Source: Ptychodera flava
Taxonomy: Eukaryota; Hemichordata; Enteropneusta; Ptychoderidae
Length of the DNA stretch: 64,000 nt
NCBI RefSeq assembly: GCF_041260155.1
Contig: NC_091939.1
Location: forward strand, 43,310,698 to 43,374,697
Reading direction: 5' to 3'
In this document: positions 1 to 12,559 of the stretch, piece by piece
Layout of the letters: each line of letters begins with the position of its first letter
Numbering within the stretch: the first letter of the stretch is position 1
Notes under the pieces: generated by a model
Databases searched by the model: none
What the model was told of the DNA's origin: nothing
What the model saw: the letters and a program-made list of their open reading frames with translations, nothing else
Position numbers and translations under genes: made by a program

Positions 1-43
1 CATGAATATTGATGACGAAGAAGACGATACAGTCGTTGCGTAA
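1..43 (+). CDS. possible C-terminal end of a gene entering from the left
   Basis: The first bases read in one frame as a short acidic tail (MNIDDEEDDTVVA) followed by TAA at about 41-43. The acidic style resembles the end of the DUF4239-like protein further right (DDNDDVVEEDLLKV), so this could be the last exon of a neighbouring, perhaps related gene. Only 14 codons are visible and no acceptor lies inside the window, so this is a weak call. Nothing else coding is recognisable from here to about 1.9 kb. Confidence 0.25.
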   Translation, partial: MNIDDEEDDTVVA

Positions 44-1114
44 TTGATTGGATCACGTGACATTCTTGCTAGATTTTCCTTCCTGCTCATTTTATCGGCT
101 CACCTTCTCGCATTGAATAAGTTCACTACAATGATTACTTCGAGAGGAAAGTTGACTTTCAAGACCAGGAATTATTTCAGTCACTGACACTTGGGCATTA
201 TCTTATGTATTTACAACTTCAATTTTTTTAGAGAAATGTAATAAAACAGGAATATTTGAAATGAATGTAAATTTTTGCTCAAAATCGATGCGTCCAGAAA
301 TGGACTTGTACCGAATAAGAACCCAGAGAGATAATAGTCTCTAATCATAGAGAGGTAAAATTTAACAGATAAACAAAATTCGAAAACCAAAATGACAGAT
401 TGGATTAGAGTATCACACACGCAAAACTCTCTAAAACAATTATGCCACGATTAGGGAAAGTCATTTTTACATGTCTTTGTATACGCAGGGCAATTTGCGA
501 CAGTTTAAAGGAATTGTGTGAAAATGGGCTAAATTTTGAACTGGCATGCCGGTCTTTGAAAGTACTAGTACATGTATTTTTTTCGTACTTTCATGGCTAC
601 AAAAAATTAATACATGGTCGTTTTGTTTACTCCGTATGTACGGCAAACCCGTATATCTACCACATATCTTCCAATTATTCACATTTTCATTCACTGGATT
701 ATGGTGCAGTGAAAGAGCATGAGACAATCTAGCAGTTCCTTAATTTGATACTTTACGGTTTCACAGAGGTGAGTAACTCCTCGCTGTAATTATACCTAGA
801 ATATCGCTTTCAGCGAAAAAACCCTAGTCGAGTACACTATGACAACAACAAATTATGAAGTATACACCAGAATGTATAGACCAAAACCATTATAACATCT
901 TCTTGACTTTCAAACTGTAAGTATAACTGGTATCCACCTCATATCAATATAATCCTGACACGGAACTTACATGGAGATCAAGGAACATTTGTTTTAGTGG
1001 GTTAAACCCAGTCTTGCGAGCCGGAGTTTATCCGCATCACGCATGGCAACGCGTGTATAGCTGTTACTGTAAAGAGGCCCGTGGTTTACGACAATGGGTC
1101 AAACTCATCGTCGT

Positions 1115-1115
1115 T

Positions 1116-1154
<39 letters not shown>
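1115..1154 (+). repeat. (ATC)n microsatellite
   Basis: An uninterrupted run of ATC/CAT triplets decays on the right into CCACCACCAC and then more ATC. The run of isoleucines in the overlapping reading frame is a product of the repeat and not a protein. The surrounding 44-1690 stretch shows no exon, RNA gene or element I can support. Confidence 0.9.
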
Positions 1155-1697
1155 GCCACCACCACAATAATCATCATCATTATTATGAATAGTGCTATCA
1201 AAATCGGTTTTTATGTGCTAAGTAATGGCTCCCCTCTTTCACTTATTTCAAAAGCTTAGACCCGTTTTCCTGAATTTTAACTCTTGGAGGAAAATGTCGT
1301 TATCCGAAATAAAACCATTATCTACGTTATGTTACACGAGGGCTATAATTTCCCCACTCTCGTTTTTACTGACAGTCTTTCTTTTATCGCTTTGTTTTAG
1401 TAAATCTCGTGTTGTTTCTGTACGAATTCTCTCTTTTTTATCTTTCATGAAGTAAGCAGCACCCATCCCTTGTATTTTCAGTTTATATACCACCAATCAA
1501 TGAAATTTGTTTATATTTCCAGTATTTGTTTAGTCAGCTCTTCACTTTGAGTCAAACACCCAGTTAGGTAGAATGCCACTCTGGGACATATATGTGGACT
1601 TTCAAACTTTTACAATATGTTTTTAGCCTACCACTTGCGGGAGATCATTTTGAAGTGAATGGATTAAATAAAGTTTCATCGCCTTAATTTGTTAAAA

Positions 1698-1922
1698 TTG
1701 GAAATTTTATTTTCCTCCATAGATAGAAAACAGGATGTCGATTATTTCGAATTTCAAATATCAGTAAATATTGAGCAATTTGTTTCTCTGGAATCAAATA
1801 TTGCCTGGTGACCCCCTGAATTTTTGTTCTTGATTTTAGAGAGAGAGAATGGTTGAAAGTTTGCCCGAAGAAAGTTTGAGCACAAGTTGAAGTCTTTCAT
1901 ATTCGAGGCGCGAACTATACCT
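1698..1922 (+). repeat. dispersed repeat, copy 1
   Basis: This stretch is clearly similar to 31407-31632 (same strand) and to 44104-44313 (opposite strand). Shared landmarks in order are a TTTGTTTCTCT block, GTGACC(C/T)CC, TTTTTATTCTTGATTTT, AATGGTT(G/T), AAAGTTTGAGCA and a terminal CTTTCAC..TCGAGGC..TA block. Two of the three copies lie in introns of other genes. No coding potential is visible, so a short non-autonomous element is likely. Confidence 0.7.
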
Positions 1923-1989
1923 TAATTGTATATCATACATAACTAATACTTGTTTTTCCCATATTTGGTATAACACTGATCAATACTAG

Positions 1990-2960
1990 TTAAATGAGAG
2001 GGCAGTAGCAACATCTTCCACTGAACTGTTTTTGTAGTTGTGCAGTCGCTAGTTCAGTGAACCTGTAGGCGAAATCTTGATGAGATCTCAGCTCGCTCTT
2101 TATATAGTTGAAACACGGCTCGCAAACGTTAAAAACATATGGTGGCTGGTAAATCAGTCGAACCCCTCTCGCCTGCAATAGTCTTTGGAGATTTTGCTCA
2201 ACATATCGGGCGTGGTGGAAACCGCAATTATCCATAATTACACAGTCACCTACGGCCAAACAAGGATTTCCAAAATTATACGTAACTCGAACAGCCTCAT
2301 CGAAAAAGTTCAATAACTCCAACCCGTTTGATGGTCCAACGATCACATCGGAATGATCGACACCGTAGCACTGACAAGGATGTTGATCGCGTACGTAGCG
2401 ATGCATGGCATGGCGTTGTATTTGAACTGCCGGTGTTCTGATTTCTGCGTGTCCAAAACGACGATTGCCTGTAGTTCTGATCACCGAAGACTCGTCAAAC
2501 CAATGAATTTGATTTATATTGTAATCAGAAACAGTTTCTATGAAATCCAGTGTATATTGTCCGATAGCTGGAGTCATCGATTCGGCAGCAAGACTTGATA
2601 TTTTCTTTCGACTCATGTTCAGGTAGTCGGTTATCGCTCGGTGAATTGTCGCCAGCGATGGTACGTTTTCGGCCGTACACCCGTTATCATCAAGAAGTTA
2701 CCTTCTGATTTCGTGCAAGTAAATACTTGGTTGCCGCCTTTTATAGAACTCGATATGTTGGAGAATGTTGTCGACAACTTTAGTACGTTCTCGCGCTGGT
2801 CTATCACTAAGGGAGCCTGTTCTCTCGTATTTGCAGCAGATACTGAGCGCTTTTGATTTAGACACTCCGGTCGTCGATGCAATTTCACCATAAGAAACGC
2901 CTTTCAAGTGAAGTTCTCAGATGCGTCTTCGCGTCAGAAATGGTGTCGGAAAACCACGTT
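1990..2960 (-). pseudogene. Tc1/mariner-IS630 type transposase, broken by two in-frame stops
   Basis: Read on the minus strand, an N-terminal helix-turn-helix region (about 2960-2700; LKGVSYGEIASTTGVSKS is readable) is followed in the same frame by a DDE catalytic domain (2616-1990). Catalytic-type residues are visible: D in HWFDESSV, D in VIMDNCGFHH and E in NVCEPCFNYIK, with 36 residues between the second D and the E. That spacing is close to the DD34-37E spacing of Tc1/mariner enzymes. TAA at 2700-2698 interrupts the frame between the two domains. A TGA, which looks like a CGA-to-TGA change, sits a few codons upstream of LKGVS. There is no frameshift, so the copy looks fairly young. Terminal inverted repeats were not found by eye. 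It is inactive as it stands and unrelated to the neighbouring genes. Confidence 0.85.
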
Positions 2961-5020
2961 GCATTTTGGAAGTGTGTACTAGGAACTAGGAATATGACGT
3001 TCACGTCAGTCGTTTGCGTACAGTGTATCTTATGTTTACATAAACTTGTAAACTTGTCGCCAGCGCGGCGCGGCGGCGTCTGAAATCTTCCTAGGAAGTT
3101 CCTTATCAACTCATGAAGTTTCAAAGGAAACACACTGATGAATTCATGAGATGTATCAACATTCACATGAAGTTGCGCGTTCGATGATAGATGAGAACGA
3201 GTGTAATCTTCACTGGAAAATATGGTTCTATAACAGCAGCCCATATCTTGGACTTAGTTTGTCCATGGATGTAGGAAGCATGGTTTGTCCAATTTGTCAA
3301 TCCGACACTGTTATGTCGGTCTAGAGCACAGCAACGTACGCGAAACGTCGCTTCACGATCGTTGCCGGTCAATTTCTATCTGTGGTCAAGAGAGTGTCGC
3401 TGGGTGTCGCGATATGTCGCCGTTTCAATTTTACAATGAGTGAATCTGTCGAGTATCGCCTCAGTCGTTTATTTTAAGTCATGAAGAATCGCTTTTACGT
3501 GTAACTGAAGTTGATTTGGTTTCATACCCGAGGCCATAATAGTACATGTCACAGTGGAAAGCGAAATAGCGCACGAAAACCCGGTCATTTTTTATGGTGA
3601 GCAAAAGGACTGCAGCAGATCACATGTGAAAACCACAAAACAAGTGCGACTTTCCCGCATTCCTTGAACTTCTCAACTACAGAATTTTTTAGAGCATCGA
3701 GAGTTGGTCGTCTCATCTTCGAAAGCAAGCAAGCAAGCAAGTGACGTCTTGTACTATAGGCACAAAAATCGGCACTAAAATGAACTGGCAACCATTTCAC
3801 ACTTGGTACGTGCATAAATTACGGGCTGTGAGACCGGAAGTCGAGCGCTTGCGAGAGAGCGAGCGCGCGTCGTCGGCAGAACGCAGACCTGTAAACCATT
3901 CCGGCTGTATGATTTTTTTAAACTTTTCTCGTCTTGTAACCAGACTCTAACCGTTACCAAACAGTGTACAGTTAATATAATTATAAGCTAGATACGTATT
4001 TGACAAACAGATTATGCCCTGAATTATCTTTCTAGTGTTTATCGTGTAAATAGTACCCACCGCTTACGCTGACCAGCCTCACGTTTCTACGCACAATTTT
4101 CATCATTTTTAGGCGAACTAATGTTTAGGACTTGTCAGAAATTCTCTAACCTGATGCCCAATATTTAACCTAGACCCAGATCGAATGATTTTTTTTTTTG
4201 AAACGCACAAACATCCGACTTTTCGGCGATTTTGTGTGAAAAATGGGACGTTTACACAAATCGTCGATTTTCTCAGTTCCGATTTTTGCTATGTATGCGC
4301 ACCTTCAAATGAGTGTAAGTCGGCGACGCGTGGGCGGATTTCCCCGATTTTTCGCATGCTAACACTTCATGAATAGACCTGAAAAACCGTGTCTTAGATT
4401 TTTGATAAACCCCCCTGAAGTGACGATAACTTGACAAACGTGAACAAAAGCCGATAATTTATGCGAAAATCCGACAGTTCACACTTCGAAGGCTCACTGT
4501 GCAGAAACAAAAGCGAATTTCAAAAATCCAAAACACGGTTTTTCCCCCTGTATATGCAGCTGTCTAGTGCCGTTAACAGATCACTTAGGGGTGCTGCCAA
4601 TTCTTACTTATACTCTTTTAAGTGAAAAAATTCAAAATCACATGTTTTTGACTTAAAAAAACATACCAATGCATGTTTTGACAACTAAAAAAATTTTTAC
4701 CTTCTTCAAATATAGACCTTTAGAAAATGTACCACATGTTGGGTGTGAGACCTGTTTCTATGTGAAACTTTTGATTGAAAATATGTGTCAACGAAACTGA
4801 GTCACTACCTTAAACAAGTATGTCTTATTGCCTCTAGATGTAATATACTATGCCCTCTAATTAATATTCAAGTGATCTTGTATAACTCCGCCCCCCCCCC
4901 CCAGTCAGGGAGGGGATTGGAGGTAAGTGTACTTCCTGCTAATTCATGCAATTTTGAAAGCACCAATGCCTGGTTATTTTTTCCAAGCCATAAGAAAGAA
5001 TTTATGTGTAATTTTGCAAA
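2961..5020. other. no gene seen
   Basis: Non-coding sequence. It holds a short (AAGC)n run near 3725-3741, T-rich tracts near 4190 and a C-run near 4891-4902. Open frames here are short, overlap on both strands, and show no recognisable domain or convincing splice-site pair. Confidence 0.5.
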
Positions 5021-5021
5021 A

Positions 5022-5090
<69 letters not shown>

Positions 5091-5138
5091 GTCTGTCTCT
5101 CTGTCTGTCTGTCTCTGTCTGTCTGTCTGTCTGTCTGT
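5021..5138 (+). repeat. compound (ATCT)n/(GTCT)n microsatellite
   Basis: About 70 bases of ATCT repeats pass directly into GTCT repeats. The open frames across it (YLSIYLSI.. and VCLSVCLS..) are repeat artefacts. Confidence 0.95.
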
Positions 5139-6242
5139 TTGCCGTCCGCCCGGACAAACAGAACAATCTGCAAATACATGTCATGAAAAGTAACAATTTA
5201 AGGAGCTATAAGGACCATCAGATTTTTTAAAATATGTGAGCAAAAGGTAAAAGGATAATGCTATTGATGACGTTTGCTATTATCAATTCAGAAAGCTTCT
5301 GGAGGTATACCTCCTACGGAATAAAGTAAAATTGCTTCTCTGGTTTTTCCAAGGAACAGTATACTTTTGATGACAGGTCAGCATAAAAGTTACCCATTCC
5401 TCTCCTCTTTATAATATTTGAAGTGATCGGTAAGTTCGTCCTGCTGAAGCTATGAACAATAGTTAAAATGAGTATTTGTCAATATTCAGAAATGTAGGCT
5501 TCCTGCGTTTATGTTAACCTGACCATAGACACTTTTTTGTCCTTGTATGTGACCTAACGTTTCTTGCACGCCTACCTACATTCTAGGAAGAATGTTTAAT
5601 CTTTCGTATTTGTGTCACTATTCTGTCGTTTGCTTCATACGAAACAGGTCATCAACACATTTAACTGTCACTTTGTTGAAATTACATAGCTGCACGAGCT
5701 TATGGGCTCAGTCCTATTGTGAAGTTAAAAGTGTTGTCACTACTTTTCTATCATTTGTTTCCTTTGAAACAGAAAGTCACTGTGTGTCAATTTTCTCCTT
5801 CAGACGTGACGTGCTGGTTAAATGGAACCTGAAGCCCCCTGGCGTGAGATAATCGAACGCACCCACGGGCTCGCGAGAGTTTTGGGTGGAATTCGATATA
5901 ATCTTCGAAAAAAGAAAGGAAATGTGCGTTTGAAGTGTCAATCGTTCGAATCTGTAATCCAGTTGTGTTACAAGATCACACGTTACTTTGAAATGATGCC
6001 TCAACTGGATGATCCCAGAATTTAACATCATGAATGGATCGTCTGTCTGAGTACACTCTTACGATGTCATAGAAATGATCTGGATCCTGCGAATCGTGTG
6101 CGGATAAAACTTGTTTTCATATTCAATACAGCAAATGATGTAACAAGTCTTGTGAGTGGCTAGCCTCAACACAATCGAAACCATCGTTTGAAATAATGTG
6201 TGCTGTTTTATCGTACGTGGGTAACCTTGTGGCAGAAGAATG

Positions 6243-6302
<60 letters not shown>
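6243..6302 (+). repeat. (TC)n tract directly before the DUF4239 gene start
   Basis: A pure CT repeat of about 60 bases ends in CAG, ten bases upstream of the ATG at 6313. It may act as an unusually long polypyrimidine tract for a 3' splice site at the CAG, which would make 6304-6312 the end of a spliced 5' leader. The REREREERE open frames on the minus strand are artefacts. Confidence 0.85.
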
Positions 6303-6307
<5 letters not shown>

Positions 6308-6312
6308 AAAAG

Positions 6313-9300
6313 ATGTTCAACATGTTCATGAAGATAGGTTGCATCCTTATTTTTGCTACAGCAGTGTTGGCAGTCAGCGAGCCGACATCTGAAGCCACAG
6401 CAGAGCTATCGTCGGCAGAGCCTCTTTCCGATGCTGTTGAGCCAACAACGACCGGAGAAAAGGAAAGAGCAACAGTTGCTGAAATCGTCACTCCACCATT
6501 CGTACTCATAGCGATCATAATCTCTGGTAATTTCTGCCACCTTCTACCTATCTCATCTGCATGGTTTAGTCTAACCTTACATTTGTCAAGGGCAGGCTTG
6601 CTTCTATACTACCAACGCACTGTGAACTTTCAAGTGTCACTTCAGAAAAAAATGTAGTGTATCTGGACCCAAGCCTGACATAGCACTTTGATGAATATTG
6701 ATAATCATGATTATTCAAACTTTCAACACTGACTTAATTAAGCTCGGAGTTGTAACTAAGTGTCTCAGGATAGAATATCAGCAAGCCACCCTAATACTCA
6801 GTTAAATAACGCTTTTGATACATAAGCCCTTTATTTCGATGTCTACATTCCCAGGACAAATTTAATTTAATGAATTTTGGAAGGCGATGATCTATAAATC
6901 TAAATTACAATGTGATTACATTGTTCACGTTTTGTACTGTCTTGGACGTTGAAAGTCTGTTCGGAAACATGCCAAAATCCTCCCTTGTGCGACTTTTTTG
7001 TTTCAGGGCTTGGAGTTTTAATGGCATCTTCAAAATTACGACGCAGGACAAAGCGTATCGAACGCAGAGTGCATCAGCAATTTCTTAATCGGAAAAGCGT
7101 TAAAAGTTTCATTTGCCTCCAAAATTCAGTTCGGTCAACCGAAAATGGAAAGTCGGGCCAAACATCAGTGGACGCAATAAAACTGAAAATCATGGATATG
7201 CAAGCATGTAAGTTTTTGGATTTTGACCGAATTCCAGGCAGGTAACTCTGACCGAATTCCAGGCAGGTGACTCTGAAAAGTAACCTGCTGAAATAACACA
7301 GTATCAACCCTAATATGCCTCGGGTGATGCATATTACGTCACTTCTGATCTCAGTCGTTATGATAATTATTTCCACCCACTGCCAATCGGAAAGGTCACT
7401 GTTAGATTTAACCAACCCGATCAAAGCTCTACCGTATCTGCCTCGGGAAGGCAGTTACTTCGTATACTCTGCTTTTGGTAACTATGGACTCAATGATATT
7501 CACGGTGAAGTATGGAGATGAAAATATCGACAGTGTTACATGGAAAGATATCGATGCAAATTGATGTAGTTTCAAAAGTTATCCTACCCAAATATACTTT
7601 GTTTACTAGAATTATCTTATCCCAACAATGGTATCTTTACGAACAAGTTAACATTAATAAATGTATCGAGATATTATTCATCGATCAGAAGATAAGCACT
7701 GGACGTGTTTCGAACCTGAGCGTGCACTCTGCGCATGACTGTGAAATGGACATACAGCCGATACACTGTTATTTAGAGAAACTCAGAAAATACAAAGTAT
7801 AAGTTGGACAAATCCACATATTAAACGAGTAGTGTCAACCTTGTATACTCATGTAAGATCGATTTATGAAGTACTAGCGACGCACTTGTTTTTGTGTGAC
7901 CTTCTAAGTGAAAATCAGTGCTTGGCCAGTGTAGATGAAGGTGGATTTAATTCCTTTAATCCGGGTTATTAGATCTACATAGACTAAATGAAACTGTACC
8001 GGCGAGAATTGAGTATAAAACAGAAAGAACGGTCAATGTGATGAAATAACACAATGGTCTTACATGTAAGAATACAAAACAGAAACAAGTTACACAGCTA
8101 GGCTCCAACTGTGGACGTAAATGTCGCTTTGAACTGATATATGATTTGAAGGGAAGGTGTCGTCGGAACTGCGCATGGCGACTTTTTTGTTTACAAACAA
8201 TGTATTTCATACATGATATCTAGAATGCATCACGTCAACATAACTGCAACATTTTTTTACGATATCCATTCTTAACAAACATGCTTTAACTTTCAATCGC
8301 CAACGTATCCTAGATAAAGTGTTTACATCGGTCGCGGGGTCCCCGGCAACATTTAAATTGAGTTTGACGATACCCTCCCTTTAACTGATATATAATTTTA
8401 ACTGATGTATGATTTTCCTCTCAGTTTTTGCAGAAAGTGACATCGACGCGATCGATAGTTTGTATTCTTTCTTCAACCAACCCGTGCCTCTGATCATCAT
8501 TGCACTTCCCGCCTTAATATCTCTGGCTTTTTGTCCGCTGGTTTTGTTTATGTATAAACCTATGGTCGAATTCTTCTGGCCGGCAAGTTTATTTCCGAGC
8601 GGGCCACCGAACATCAACGAAGCGATATGTAAGTCAATCATACGCGGCAAAAGTGTAAATTGATGCACAGTGCAAAATGCAGACAGATGTAAACGAAAAC
8701 AATGGTTTTGAACATCTTTTTCAAAAGTTGACAAAAATGTTATTAAAAAATTGCAATTCATTGTTTTATGAATTACCTACGTAACGATATTTCGATGATG
8801 GCAAATCGGAATTACATATTACGTGCAATGCAGTTGTGTAGAAGGTAATACTTGGCATCATATACCCATGCAATTTGTATTTTCAAACGAATGGTACAGT
8901 TTTACTGAGCACTTTAAAGGCAAAAGTTAAACACGTTAAGTTAAACACGTTATTTCAATGAACACAACAGAATTTGAAACTTGCTTGTGTATTTGGATCA
9001 ATTTTAAAGGGTGTGGCGAATCTTGTTTTGAAATGTATCACTTGAATGAGTATTTGGCATACTAACCTCCACAAAACGGGCAAAGTAACCCTATTATCAT
9101 TGTGTATCCAATGCACATATATTGAGGAAAGCAGGTGTCCCTTTTCATGTTGACCGTGTTCAAACTTTCATCTTGTTTTCCAGCATGTTTCTTGGCGCCA
9201 GCTGGTCTTGTGTATGCGTAAGTAGGCTACAACATTCCATTTACGGGTTGTGTGTACAAACTGTCTCTTTTAAGAGATACACAAAAAATATAATCGCAGT

Positions 9301-12300
9301 TATACCCTCGGAAGCATTTCCGAGCTTTCAATGATTGTCCGTAAACTAGTGTTTCACTCAGGTTTTCAAAGTTTTGACCTCAGATTTTCCTCTTATTTCA
9401 TGCGGGAGGGGATACATGCCGAAGTACAGTCGACATGTTGATACACCGTACCAGGCGTGCTCTGTACGTATATACTTCTGTAGATAGACGGCGCTTTTTT
9501 TTTACAGACGTCGTTTGTCCTCGATTCGACATATGTGATATCAGTGGACAATTCTATAGTCAATAAATATGTTTGCACCTTGCATAGCTGACGGTAAACA
9601 ACGTGTAACGTTAATATTTACACTTATTCCCTTGGCAGGACGTCTTTTGGGTTCTCCTTCCAGGGAGCCATGCAGAAACAGCGTGCACTGTTGAACAACA
9701 TATCGCTAGAAGTTGCCCTCTTAGACCAAGTGATAATCCTCGCATCGAATCTGAATAATGCCACCTGCAAGGAACGACTACAGGTAATGCTGAGTTAGCA
9801 TCGAGGTCTGCATTATTTGCCGCTATAAATGGTCTTCTGTTCATTTGATCAGGGTGATATTATTTGTTATTATTTTCACACCAAACATTTGTAGCCGTAA
9901 GTCTATTTGCCGATAAGAACTGCAACTCAGATTCATTACAAATCAGCATCTACGCTCAATAACGATCAGTTCGGAATGCATGTCGGAAACTCTAAAGACT
10001 GATATCTTCAAGTAAAAGTACTGGCTAGAACCTTGTAAAAAACTAGTGAAACACAATGCGCGATTTCGAAGTATACCCATACACATCCAGCTGTACTGAG
10101 GTAATTGAACGAAGATCGAAAAATGAAATACAACAAAGCGATGTACTTTGTGCAAGTTCATCACAGTACTTTCATCATGGTATAGTCCCGGTGGTGGCAG
10201 TCCCCGGGTTGGTGGGTACCCATGCGCGTTACCAAATTCACGGAAAAGGGGTGTTTTTCTTCAGTCACCTCGGAGATTCTAGGTCCGTGAAATCGAGAAA
10301 AAGGGGTACTTTTTCAGAGTAACCTCCGAGAATTTGTGAAAAACATAAATGCAAAATCCAGAAAAACAGACTGACAATGAGAAGAATAAGCAAAGAATCC
10401 TAGAAACACGAGGGACAGTAGATGATGGGAGGTCTATTGTCACACAGGAGCCAGCAGAGAACTCCAGATCCAAACGGATAAGATGATTGTGTATGAATGT
10501 GACTAAAATCAGGCGAGGACAAACATTTGTGATGTATGTACATGTATACAAAGTCAACCTCCAGGGTCAACCCTGGAAGTCAACATACTAAACCTCCTAG
10601 ATTTCGAAAATAAGGGTATGTTTTTTACAGCTAATTTCTCCCAGATTTGCCACAAATAGGGGGTGTTTTTCTCAGAAATATTCTAGGAAAGGGGGTACTT
10701 TTCAAACTTAGGTAACGCGCATGGGTACCCACCAACCCTGGGACTGCCACCGCCGGGGGTATAGTAGAGTAACCTCACTAACGAGTTTACACTCCTTACG
10801 CTGTCTGCAGATTTACCGAATCATCAAGGAGGAAGCAGTGTCAATAATTCTTCAGATTCAGGGAAAAGTCAAGTATAGTTCTAATGACTATAAATCAGAC
10901 AGATCCAGTGGACAGGTTTGGAAGGTATGCCTCGTATTTTTCCCTTTCATGTTAATCGTTCATGGATATCGTTTCCCGGGAACACAATATATAGGAACAG
11001 TAGACAGGGAAAGACGATTCATGGACCTGAATGTTGATGGGATAAATGACTTGCAAGCAACATATCAAAATGCTTATTTGAAGTATATATGAAGATATGC
11101 TAAATCCTCTCCGGTCTCAACTGCCGTACATAGTGATTCATGTATTTACTCTGAAAGTGTAGTCTCAGAAGTTAGCGGTCGTTGTCGGCGAAAAGTCGGA
11201 TTTTATGTGTTTACCAATAGAATAACTGAGGTTGCATTGAGTTCCGAATTCGAAAGAGACATTTTACTTCTGTTCGCGCCGCCTCCATCATATGCAAAGT
11301 AGGCACAGTTAGTTGCACTGTAGCTGAGGGGATTGCACACATCATAGCAATGTCGGCAAGACAATGATTCTTATGAGGAGCCTTCTTCTTATATCACTTG
11401 TGAATCTCTTGTCAAATAGACATTGCATTTATAGTCTGAAGTTTTCATTTAACTAGTGTTAATTTTCATCATTTTCATAAGTATGCATCAATATTGACTA
11501 AGGATCTTCAAAATGTGTATAGGTTCACGCTGTGTACAATACATAAAATGATTTAAAGTTTTCAAAGTAAAAGAAGTGCCCTCTCGTATCGAATGTATTT
11601 GTCCAGGTCGAGTGTTAGTTTAGGCAGTGTGCGCGTGCTGTTCTGACTTTAATTTCTGTTAGTGGCTTTATTTCAAACAAATACACATCTTAATGTTTCA
11701 GCTATGTTGATATTTACTCTATGTATGTATTCGTAACAAACAAACAAACAAAGCAAGAAAATATCGGAGACTGAGTTCCCTATGTTCAGACCTATGTATA
11801 CTCCTCTATATCTGTCCAATTGTTCATACTTTGTCACGTAGTAATTCCCGGGACCCTTAGCTATACCGGCACTAATACCATCATGACGTATATGTCCTAA
11901 AATCTACATTTGGTTTTCTTGTTGGGTAGCCAAGGTAAAAGTAGAAAGTCACTGATTGAACCTACTGATGTTCATGAAAATAATATTATCGATGTGGCGA
12001 TGTGGTGGTCATAGATACGTTAAATGATAGTCAGTTTGAATTCATTGCTGTTCACAGATATTGACGCTACTTCACAGGGCAACAACCAGAGACCGTCGCT
12101 GGAATATGGATCAAATCATAATGGTAGGCAGGTTTCATCACGTAAATGTAAATGGAACGGCTAAGTCAAAATTGTCGATGTTTGTGAATGTGTGAAGATT
12201 CGCGATTGATGGTCTCAATAAAAAAACTTGTTAAAAATAGATTGGTGATTAATCAGACATGAATTATTAGTGCAGAATTATACTCCTTTTTCTTTCCACC

Positions 12301-12506
12301 AGGCTAAAATGTTGGCTCACATAATGCAATTGAATACCGCATGCTCAGACCGAGATGAGACGTTACAAGCCATCATCCATCCACTCAAGTGGATATTTCT
12401 AGAATGCCTCGGTTTCTTCTCCTTTTTCGGGGTTCTACTTTTGCAGGTAAGTGTCAAAGCGAAGACGGGGACCTGAGGGCAACCGTTGCCGACACAAAAT
12501 TATTTC

Positions 12507-12559
<53 letters not shown>

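Noticed and set aside
5822..6025. Open frame MEPEAPWREIIERTHGLARV.. upstream of the DUF4239-like gene as an extra exon
   Set aside because: No donor in phase with the ATG at 6313, and it ends in a stop before the (TC)n tract.
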